From an uncultured Bacteroidota bacterium (lineage in GTDB: Bacteria > Bacteroidota > Bacteroidia > Bacteroidales > SZUA-534): DNA of 5,051 bases. Positions within the stretch are counted from its first letter, which is position 1, and each line of letters begins with the position of its first letter. The stretch is taken from NCBI GenBank assembly GCA_937900725.1, contig CALCFP010000263.1:1-5051 (forward strand), written 5' to 3'. The notes beneath the pieces were generated by a model. It was given only the letters and a program-made list of their open reading frames with translations. It did no database searches and was not told the DNA's origin. A program made the position numbers and the translations under genes. This document shows, one piece after another, positions 1 to 5,051 of the stretch.

Positions 1-2460
1 AATCCAGTCCTTGGTATCCTGCTCGTCGCCTGACTTGTAGTTGATTTCATTGATGACGATACTATTGTAGTCACACACCTCTGTTTCGAATATGGCCTTG
101 AATGTCTTTTCCTCACTCACTACAGACTGAATGCCTGCGTGAGTCTCAACGGTATTGCCATTGGCATCTTCCCAGCGGACAAACTTAAACCCAGGACGGG
201 CAACTGCACGTATCGATATTGGAACATTTGTAAAATACTTGCCGCTCCAAGGGAATGACTTGAGCGTAAGGGAGTTCAACTGAATATAACCAGCCTTTGC
301 ATCGTTAGCATCAACTGTAACCTTCATGTCGTTGCCAACCTTGAAATGCTTACGCAAATGTTCACGAATGGCCTTTGGACGGTTGTCGCTGAACTTTTTC
401 ATGTTGTCCACGTTACCAGAATTATCGCCAAGGTCCCAACGTTTATTGTGATATTTTATCTCTGGTTTGATATTAGCATTCAAACTATCAATCAAGAATT
501 TGACATTTTTAGGCAAAAATTCGTTGTTCATTCTGTCGGCGAATCTGTTAGACAATGTATTCTTGAATGTTTCGTTTTTAGCCAAATTACGGAATAACAT
601 GTTTGCCCATGTATTGCCATGTGTATCACGTTCTTCAAGGCAAGTACCCAACTTGTCGTCGTTTGCCTGATCGCCCCAGATGGAATAACTTTGATCGGTA
701 TCATACAAGAACCATCTCCAACGAGAGCCATCGGCCTGTGATTTCCAAAATTTCACATTGTTATGAGGCCAGTCATTATTACTTCCATAAATTTCAGAAA
801 CCATATACTCCACATATTCATCAATGTCAACAAGTGAATTAATGTAAGAATAGCAAGCGTCATTTGACAAATCGTTTGACTTGATATAGTTAATCATGTC
901 ATCGTAGTCATCAATAAAGCCTTCAGATGCCGACAAATTTTTTGTAACATCACTTGCTACTATCAGATCAACCTTGTTAGCGCTAATATGCGGATAATGA
1001 CATTCAATGTAATCCTCGTTCAATTTTTCACGTAGATTGAGCACCCCCCAATACTCGCCGTTTAGGAAAACGACAGTTGGCTGGTAAGCCTGTATGTCAA
1101 TATTATTATTGGCTACCAAATGTGTAATCATGGCATCACGGAAATGAGTATTGCCGAAATCGTTGCCAGAATCGCGCAAAGTGAATGCCTTGAAACGAGT
1201 CAAATCCAATTCATCGAACAATTTGGCATTGAAATACTTTTCGCCATACGACTTGCGCGCATGAATTGCCATTGACTTTTGCTTATTCATCCGGCTATAT
1301 GCACCAGATATTTGAACGCCTGCATCTTGGTCCAAAAGTTGCTTTCCATCAGTCCAATAAAGTTCTACGTGAATAGGGCGTTCCCAATCTTCATGATAGT
1401 TGGCACCATAGTGAGGATCATTTGCTGCTGCATGAGGACCTTCAACATAAATTCCTTCTTTATAGTCCCACAAATTATCAGGTTCAGTTGTCAAAGAGAC
1501 TACAGGCAAGGCGAAAGTGGAGGCATGATCGATATATTTGTTAGGGTCAACATCGCGGGTTTCGTTGTGACCGCCCCAGCCGCCCCAATTCCAGCCTCCA
1601 TTGTTGCCATCTGGCACCCAAACGGTTTCTGTAGTGATAGGATTGCCTTGATTATCGCGGTCAACCCACCATAACTTGGTGCCATAAATATAAGTCTGTG
1701 TTGCTGGCAACGCAGGCATCAGATTTTCATTAGATGTGATAGCCCTTATAACGGTCGTCGAGTCTATTTGTATTGGTTCTGTATAAAGTTTTGCAGAATT
1801 GTCAGGATCGTTAGGATTGGGAATTGTGCAATCAGTTGTATAATATATTGGCGTGTTCCCTTCTGACGACAAAGTGACCGTAACAGATGACTGCATCACG
1901 CCACCTCTTGGGGAGATAGTTACAGTTGATGTCTGCGAAGTTGCATAGGCTTTTGTTGTGTTTGCCAGGCCCGGAGTAGGTTTCGCGAAGAAAACCCAAT
2001 TTGACGAACCGTCGGGGTACAAACCGCGAGAAGCGTCGTTTGGGACCACAACGCTATCGGTCTGGTGGACAATTGCACCTGATGCATTTACAAGATACAC
2101 TGTTTCACCGTCGGCGGAAATGTTAAAATTGGTGTGAAGAAACTTTCCTGCAGCAACTACTTTGCGGTCTTTGCTTGAGGTGAAAATATGCAAGAACGAC
2201 TTTGCCGGCATGCTTACGCTCGGGAATTGCCATTTTGCAAGATTATCGGCATCGTCAGAGAGCGACCAGCCTTCTAGATTGACATCGGCATCTGTAGTGT
2301 TGTACAATTCGACCCAGTCGAAGTTGTCGCCGTCCTCGTCGAGAAACGATGTTGAACTTGAGCAATACTCATTAATAACCACTTGTGCGTTCACTTGAGC
2401 AAACAAAAGAATAGATGTGACCAAGGCCACACATTGTTTTAGTTTTATTTTTTTTTCCAT
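1..2460 (-). CDS. Secreted CotH kinase family protein with lamin-tail domains (3' end beyond window)
   Basis: 820 codons are visible without a stop; the C-terminus lies off the left edge. Residues 1-25 form a signal peptide ending V-N-A before Q26. A lamin-tail (LTD) domain follows (about 26-130: VINEY at 28-32, WVELYN at 49-54). Next are a chitobiase/hexosaminidase C-terminal-like sandwich (about 179-259, with IYYTTD), a Gly/Trp-rich linker (281-297) and the CotH core (about 319-705). The core has SGAYSR at 385-390, LRDSGND at 428-434, NDWPHNN at 562-568 and DTD at 587-589. An InlB B-repeat-like domain spans about 712-792, and a second LTD begins at about 801 (IVINEINY, then DWI). Known CotH proteins are atypical secreted kinases; by family analogy D563 and D587/D589 are candidate catalytic and metal-binding residues, which is inference. 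The substrate is unknown. The start is the first ATG before the signal peptide; no Shine-Dalgarno is visible. A C-terminal sorting domain is plausible but unseen. Confidence 0.93.
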   Translation of the reverse strand, partial: MEKKIKLKQCVALVTSILLFAQVNAQVVINEYCSSSTSFLDEDGDNFDWVELYNTTDADVNLEGWSLSDDADNLAKWQFPSVSMPAKSFLHIFTSSKDRKVVAAGKFLHTNFNISADGETVYLVNASGAIVHQTDSVVVPNDASRGLYPDGSSNWVFFAKPTPGLANTTKAYATSQTSTVTISPRGGVMQSSVTVTLSSEGNTPIYYTTDCTIPNPNDPDNSAKLYTEPIQIDSTTVIRAITSNENLMPALPATQTYIYGTKLWWVDRDNQGNPITTETVWVPDGNNGGWNWGGWGGHNETRDVDPNKYIDHASTFALPVVSLTTEPDNLWDYKEGIYVEGPHAAANDPHYGANYHEDWERPIHVELYWTDGKQLLDQDAGVQISGAYSRMNKQKSMAIHARKSYGEKYFNAKLFDELDLTRFKAFTLRDSGNDFGNTHFRDAMITHLVANNNIDIQAYQPTVVFLNGEYWGVLNLREKLNEDYIECHYPHISANKVDLIVASDVTKNLSASEGFIDDYDDMINYIKSNDLSNDACYSYINSLVDIDEYVEYMVSEIYGSNNDWPHNNVKFWKSQADGSRWRWFLYDTDQSYSIWGDQANDDKLGTCLEERDTHGNTWANMLFRNLAKNETFKNTLSNRFADRMNNEFLPKNVKFLIDSLNANIKPEIKYHNKRWDLGDNSGNVDNMKKFSDNRPKAIREHLRKHFKVGNDMKVTVDANDAKAGYIQLNSLTLKSFPWSGKYFTNVPISIRAVARPGFKFVRWEDANGNTVETHAGIQSVVSEEKTFKAIFETEVCDYNSIVINEINYKSGDEQDTKDWI

Positions 2461-2497
2461 GATAAATAATTAGAGCATTTGCATGCTTATTTTGGGC

Positions 2498-2527
2498 CAA
2501 AAATAGCCAAACAATTCTAAAAAGAAA
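2498..2527 (-). promoter_or_regulatory. Candidate Bacteroidetes-type promoter of the CotH gene
   Basis: On the minus strand TATTTTTG (2498-2505) matches the Bacteroidetes -7 consensus TAnnTTTG. TTTC (2524-2527), a 3-of-4 match to the -33 TTTG, lies 18 bases upstream, slightly short of the usual spacing. The element ends 37 bases before the CotH start codon, leaving a short A/T-rich leader. In such AT-rich DNA a chance match is possible. Confidence 0.5.
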
Positions 2528-2546
2528 TTATTATATATAAGAATTG
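2512..2546. repeat. Inverted repeat CAATTCT / AGAATTG around an A/T-only core
   Basis: CAATTCT (2512-2518) and AGAATTG (2540-2546) are perfect inverted copies separated by 21 bases that are almost entirely A/T. The repeat overlaps the -33 side of the candidate CotH promoter, so it could be a split operator. Seven-base arms in AT-rich DNA can also arise by chance. Confidence 0.3.
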
Positions 2547-2549
2547 GCA

Positions 2550-2571
2550 TTTTGCCTATGAACAGGCAAAA
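2550..2571 (-). terminator. Hairpin after the START-domain gene, possible weak terminator
   Basis: TTTTGCCT (2550-2557) and AGGCAAAA (2564-2571) form a perfect 8-bp stem with a 6-base loop, beginning 12 bases after the START gene stop codon on the minus strand. The T-run on the minus strand lies before and within the first arm rather than after the stem, so this is not a classical intrinsic terminator in either direction. It may instead stabilise the 3' end of the transcript. Confidence 0.35.
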
Positions 2572-2583
2572 AAACGTAGCGAA

Positions 2584-3213
2584 TCAGCCTTTATTCATAT
2601 GGCGGCGCAACTTGCGCATATTCTGAAGGAAAGTCTTGCGGACAATAGGGTCCTGAACCCAATTGGGATACTTGGCAGGCTGTGTGGATTGTGTCGTAAA
2701 CCTGACATCGATGATGTTGTCGCTGATAGGGACTATCTCCCAACTGGCGCTGAAAGTATCCAAACGTTCGATGTTCTTTTTCTTAGGAACCAATCCTGTC
2801 TGCTGACGTATGTCGAGTATTATGCGGTCGCCTTTGCGTGTGATTACGTACTTTGAGACGAAATCCTGCTTGCCAACTGGCCAAGGCGCATCCATAACCG
2901 TGTAGACGTACCACTCGTCGTCGCTACTGCGGTTGATGACATGGCATTCCTCGACATTGCTCATCCAATAGTCAACTTTATTGACATCGGTAAGGACTGC
3001 CAATAGGTCGGCGGGAGTACAGTTAAGAAGCATCTTGCCTGAACGTTCGCGAGCACGTTGCTTGTCGAGCGAAATCCACCGTTCGAACACCTTGATGTCG
3101 TTGTCTTCGGTCACTAAAACCCAATCGGCATCGTTGTCGGCATCGGCGGCGACAAGTGTTCCACAATGGAATGCGATGAATGTCAGAAGAAATATTCTTA
3201 ATATGCGTTTCAT
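2584..3213 (-). CDS. Exported START-domain lipid-binding-like protein
   Basis: This is a 209-residue protein. Residues 1-23 are a typical signal peptide (MKR, hydrophobic 7-21, V-A-A cleavage before D24); C17 does not sit in a convincing lipobox, so a soluble periplasmic product is expected. The remainder is one START-type helix-grip domain (about 29-206). It shows the family's WYVYTVMDAPWPVGKQDFV region (101-119), a preceding helix with DVNKVDYWMSNVEEC (76-90), and a C-terminal amphipathic helix (about 183-206) that would close the pocket. START domains bind lipids or other hydrophobic ligands; the ligand here cannot be read from the sequence. The chosen start is ATG at 3211-3213; the TTG codon just before it could add one residue but is less likely. 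It is divergent from the PASTA gene and upstream of CotH on the same strand. Confidence 0.92.
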   Translation of the reverse strand: MKRILRIFLLTFIAFHCGTLVAADADNDADWVLVTEDNDIKVFERWISLDKQRARERSGKMLLNCTPADLLAVLTDVNKVDYWMSNVEECHVINRSSDDEWYVYTVMDAPWPVGKQDFVSKYVITRKGDRIILDIRQQTGLVPKKKNIERLDTFSASWEIVPISDNIIDVRFTTQSTQPAKYPNWVQDPIVRKTFLQNMRKLRRHMNKG

Positions 3214-3220
3214 CAATATA

Positions 3221-3237
3221 TGCGCAAAATCGGCGCA
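3221..3237. repeat. Small inverted repeat in the START gene leader
   Basis: TGCGC (3221-3225) and GCGCA (3233-3237) are perfect inverted copies with a 7-base spacer. They lie between the -7 element and the start codon, overlapping the last bases of the -7 element. They could form a small 5' leader hairpin or an operator half-site pair. The arms are short, so this is weak evidence. Confidence 0.3.
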
Positions 3238-3243
3238 AAGATA
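3236..3243 (-). promoter_or_regulatory. -7 promoter element of the START-domain gene
   Basis: The minus strand reads TATCTTTG followed by CGCC, an exact match to TAnnTTTG, 22 bases before the ATG at 3213. This would give a very short leader. No good -33 TTTG is seen at the expected 19-21 bp spacing, so the promoter may be weak or activator-dependent. The position, just upstream of a confident start codon, supports the call. Confidence 0.6.
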
Positions 3244-3276
3244 ATAAATAATTCATTAAAACGGATTTGTTGTTTT

Positions 3277-3291
3277 CGTTCTGCGAGAACG
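3277..3291. repeat. Palindrome CGTTCT-GCG-AGAACG in the divergent intergenic region
   Basis: Six-base perfect inverted arms flank a 3-base centre. The site lies upstream of where the -33 element of the START gene would fall, and between the two divergent promoters. Its size and dyad symmetry suit binding of a dimeric regulator. No T-run follows on either strand, so it is not an intrinsic terminator. The regulator is unknown. Confidence 0.4.
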
Positions 3292-3352
3292 GCTCTGCCG
3301 CACATTTTGCATCAGACTGGAGACTGTCGACATCGGCCAACTGCCATAAAGA

Positions 3353-3380
3353 CGCAACTGAAGACAGCAGGCGCAACTGA
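3353..3380. repeat. Direct repeat CGCAACTGA x2, 19-bp period
   Basis: Identical 9-mers lie at 3353-3361 and 3372-3380. The 19-bp period is near two helical turns, and the second copy ends 23 bases before the candidate -33 box of the PASTA promoter. This geometry would suit an activator binding one face of the helix. No protein or family match supports it. Confidence 0.4.
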
Positions 3381-3403
3381 TTCCGTCACTTTCCATATTA
3401 CAC

Positions 3404-3434
3404 TTTCGACTTACGCTATTTTATTTTATTTTTG
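3404..3434 (+). promoter_or_regulatory. Bacteroidetes-type promoter of the PASTA gene
   Basis: TATTTTTG (3427-3434) matches the -7 consensus TAnnTTTG exactly. TTTC (3404-3407) is a 3-of-4 match to the -33 TTTG with 19-base spacing. The ATG at 3454 follows 19 bases after the -7 element, giving a short leader. This placement is a main reason for preferring that start over the in-frame ATG at 3220, which lies far upstream of the promoter. Confidence 0.6.
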
Positions 3435-3453
3435 CCAAATTAACACTAATGCT

Positions 3454-4272
3454 ATGAATGTAAAAGATAAACTGAAGGACAAGTCGTTTGTGAAACGCAA
3501 TCTTATCCGTTTAGGCAAGTTTGTGGGTTTCTACTTTGCGGTTTTTATCGTTTTGGCAATATTTCTGCGAATATACACTCACCACGGGCAGACAATATCA
3601 GTACCTGACTTCAAGGGCGTGATGCCTGCACGGGCGAGCCAAATAGCCAAACACGAGAACCTGCAGTTGCAGATTATCGACTCGACATTTATAGACTATA
3701 TGCCAAAAGGTTGCATAGTGGACCAAAATCCACGTCCGGGCACACACGTAAAGCGTAACCGCACAATTTTCCTGACCACTAATGCGTTTAACCGTGCAAA
3801 GGTTGACATGCCGAAACTTGTAGGACTATCGTATCGTCAAGGCAAGGCTACGCTTGAAATGCAAGGCTTGCGTGTGGGCAAACTGATATACAAGCCTGAC
3901 TTTGCCAAGAATAACATTCTTAAACAGATGTACAATGGCGAGCCAATCAATGAAGGCACAATGATTGAAAAGGGGTCGACAATTGACCTTGTGCTAGGCG
4001 ATGGCCACGGCAACAATTCGACACCACTGCCCAATCTTAAGGGTATGACACAGTATGAAGCGACAAACGAGCTAAACAATTCATACTTGAACATAGGCAA
4101 CGTCACAATAGAAAACGCAATGAACGCCAAAGATTCAATGAACGCCAAAGTATACAGGCAAGAGCCTGATTATTTCGGACCTGGCGCAAAATCCACTCTG
4201 GGAGCACGCATCGACATTTGGCTATCAGCTGAGCCAAAAACAGAGATTGAGGCTATCGACTTAAATGACTAA
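3454..4272 (+). CDS. Single-pass membrane protein with three PASTA domains
   Basis: The protein has 272 residues: a Lys/Arg-rich cytoplasmic N-terminus (1-21), one transmembrane helix (about 22-40), then three consecutive PASTA domains (about 46-110, 116-182 and 190-258) and a short acidic tail. Each PASTA unit shows the VPDFKG / MPKLVG / LPNLKG opening and a xxNPxPGTxV-like or equivalent second half (DQNPRPGTHVK at 90-100, NGEPINEGTMIEKGS at 161-175, RQEPDYFGPGA at 235-245). PASTA domains in other bacteria bind muropeptides or beta-lactams on penicillin-binding proteins and Ser/Thr kinases, but no kinase or transpeptidase domain is present here. Kinase-less PASTA proteins of this layout are common in Bacteroidota. 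A role in cell-wall sensing or scaffolding is inference. The frame stays open back to 3220, but that extension crosses the promoter and has no signal or domain, so ATG 3454 is chosen. The next gene begins 25 bp downstream. Confidence 0.94.
   Translation: MNVKDKLKDKSFVKRNLIRLGKFVGFYFAVFIVLAIFLRIYTHHGQTISVPDFKGVMPARASQIAKHENLQLQIIDSTFIDYMPKGCIVDQNPRPGTHVKRNRTIFLTTNAFNRAKVDMPKLVGLSYRQGKATLEMQGLRVGKLIYKPDFAKNNILKQMYNGEPINEGTMIEKGSTIDLVLGDGHGNNSTPLPNLKGMTQYEATNELNNSYLNIGNVTIENAMNAKDSMNAKVYRQEPDYFGPGAKSTLGARIDIWLSAEPKTEIEAIDLND
4118..4150 (+). repeat. 15-bp direct repeat inside the third PASTA domain
   Basis: CAATGAACGCCAAAG occurs at 4118-4132 and 4136-4150, an 18-bp period that keeps the reading frame. 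It encodes back-to-back MNAK units (residues 223-226 and 229-232) within PASTA domain 3. This looks like a six-codon tandem duplication that lengthens one loop or helix. Confidence 0.7.
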
Positions 4273-4279
4273 CATTGAA

Positions 4280-4293
4280 TTTGATGCATCAAA
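4280..4293. repeat. Perfect 14-bp palindrome TTTGATGCATCAAA between PASTA and the next gene
   Basis: The site is fully self-complementary with no spacer and sits in the 25-bp gap between the PASTA stop (4270-4272) and the next start (4298). Having no loop, it makes a poor RNA hairpin and fits better as a protein-binding site, or it may be coincidence. It contains an ATG that opens a five-codon frame (MHQNK), whose TGA at 4299-4301 overlaps the downstream ATG as ATGA. Confidence 0.45.
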
Positions 4294-4297
4294 ATAA

Positions 4298-5051
4298 ATG
4301 ACAAAAAGACTATTAAGTTTGCTTGCTCTGCTATTTGGCGCAATGAGCGTGCACTCACAAGAATATCTGGCATCGGCGCCAGCAATCAAAAAAACAAAAC
4401 CTGAAGCAATGATACGGCTCAAGGCTGTATCATCGACATTGAAACTGCCATTCATCGACGACTTCAGCTACGACAGCAACCTGCCTGACGAATCGCTGTG
4501 GGAATCGCGAGGCGTATGGGTTAACAACAACATGTGCATTGGACCTTACTCCGTTGGTGTCGCAACTTTCGACGCCATAGACGTTGACGGCCTGCACTAC
4601 AGCCACGCATCAAGTTCGCCTTATATGGCCGATTATCTGACTTCGAACAGAATAGACCTGTCAAATGCCGACAGTACTACAACTTACTTGAGTTTCTACT
4701 ATCAGCCGCAAGGCAACGGCAATGCTCCTGAAGAATGTGACTCGCTTGTGCTCCAAATAAATTCAGGCGACGGCGTATGGACAAACATCTGGTCTTGCAA
4801 AGGAATGGATTACGAGACATTCAAAAGCGAAGTGCTACACATAAAGCCGGGACGTCCGGACACACTTGAGTTCGCTCTCGTGAACCTGCCAATCAAGAAG
4901 TCGAAATACTTTACCGACAAGTTCCAATTCAGGTTCTTCAACTATGCGAGCCTTGCAGGCAACTACAACCCGTCGGGGACAATAAACTGCGACCATTGGA
5001 ACATTGACTTTGTGTACCTCAACGACGGTCGATCGGCAAATGACACAACAT
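4298..5051 (+). CDS. Large secreted surface protein of T9SS-substrate type (3' end beyond window)
   Basis: 251 codons are visible with no stop. Residues 1-20 form a signal peptide (MTKR, hydrophobic 5-16, V-H-S cleavage before Q21). After a linker comes a beta-rich extracellular module. It has LPFIDDFSYDSNLPDESLWES (50-70), SVGVATFDAIDVDG (85-98), the strand-like LSFYYQPQG (131-139) and DHWNIDFVYLNDGRSANDT (232-250). This pattern resembles the N-terminal part of long Bacteroidota secreted proteins that usually end in a type IX sorting domain; that domain would lie outside the window, so T9SS export is inference. No enzymatic motif is seen. The gene follows the PASTA gene by 25 bp on the same strand without a clear promoter of its own, so co-transcription is likely. 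ATG 4298 is chosen because it directly precedes the signal peptide. Confidence 0.85.
   Translation, partial: MTKRLLSLLALLFGAMSVHSQEYLASAPAIKKTKPEAMIRLKAVSSTLKLPFIDDFSYDSNLPDESLWESRGVWVNNNMCIGPYSVGVATFDAIDVDGLHYSHASSSPYMADYLTSNRIDLSNADSTTTYLSFYYQPQGNGNAPEECDSLVLQINSGDGVWTNIWSCKGMDYETFKSEVLHIKPGRPDTLEFALVNLPIKKSKYFTDKFQFRFFNYASLAGNYNPSGTINCDHWNIDFVYLNDGRSANDTT

Noticed and set aside
1279..1674. A 131-codon plus-strand frame inside the CotH region.
   Set aside because: It lies antisense to the continuous CotH coding frame, which shows recognisable domains throughout; no promoter or family similarity supports it.
3023..3376. A 117-codon minus-strand frame over the START gene start and the intergenic region.
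   Set aside because: It overlaps the confidently identified START coding region in another frame and has a Cys/Arg-rich composition typical of a shadow frame.
3220..3453. A 78-codon N-terminal extension of the PASTA protein starting at ATG 3220.
   Set aside because: It crosses both the START promoter and the PASTA promoter, shows no domain or signal sequence, and would bury the transmembrane helix inside the protein. The start at 3454 fits the family better.
3244..3453. A small RNA or tRNA gene in the divergent intergenic region.
   Set aside because: No cloverleaf, no conserved riboswitch core and no terminator with a T-run could be seen; only short repeats are present.
3837..4148. A 103-codon minus-strand frame inside the PASTA gene.
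   Set aside because: It is antisense to clear PASTA repeats and shows no recognisable family or start context.
4284..4301. A five-codon frame (MHQNK) ending in an ATGA overlap with the next gene.
   Set aside because: Too short to annotate as a gene; its ATG lies within the palindrome and may be coincidental. Kept only as a remark on possible coupling.

Overview
The window looks like chromosomal DNA from a Bacteroidota bacterium, most likely of the order Bacteroidales. The evidence is the protein families present, the absence of Shine-Dalgarno sequences before every start, and matches to the Bacteroidetes-type -7 promoter element (TAnnTTTG) upstream of three of the four genes. No RNA gene, insertion sequence, CRISPR array, phage gene or integration site was seen.

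The layout is two divergent pairs around a 240-bp intergenic region (3214-3453). On the minus strand, reading leftward, come a small exported START-domain lipid-binding-like protein (3213-2584) and then a large secreted CotH-kinase protein (2460 to beyond base 1). The CotH protein carries a signal peptide, a lamin-tail domain, a chitobiase-like beta-sandwich, the CotH kinase core, an InlB-like repeat and the beginning of a second lamin-tail domain. On the plus strand come a single-pass membrane protein with three PASTA domains (3454-4272) and, 25 bp later, the first 251 codons of a large secreted protein (4298 to beyond 5051). That last protein resembles surface proteins that in Bacteroidota usually end in a type IX secretion sorting domain.

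All four products are predicted to leave the cytoplasm: one periplasmic, one anchored in the inner membrane with a periplasmic part, and two secreted or on the surface. The PASTA gene and its downstream neighbour probably form an operon. START and CotH are co-directional but separated by 123 bp containing a hairpin and a candidate CotH promoter, so they may be separate units. A joint role at the cell envelope is an inference from co-localisation only.

Nothing here is clearly a new defence, mobile or RNA system. The items most worth following are the multidomain CotH protein, a perfect 14-bp palindrome in the gap between the PASTA and secreted-protein genes, and repeats in the divergent intergenic region that could be operators.
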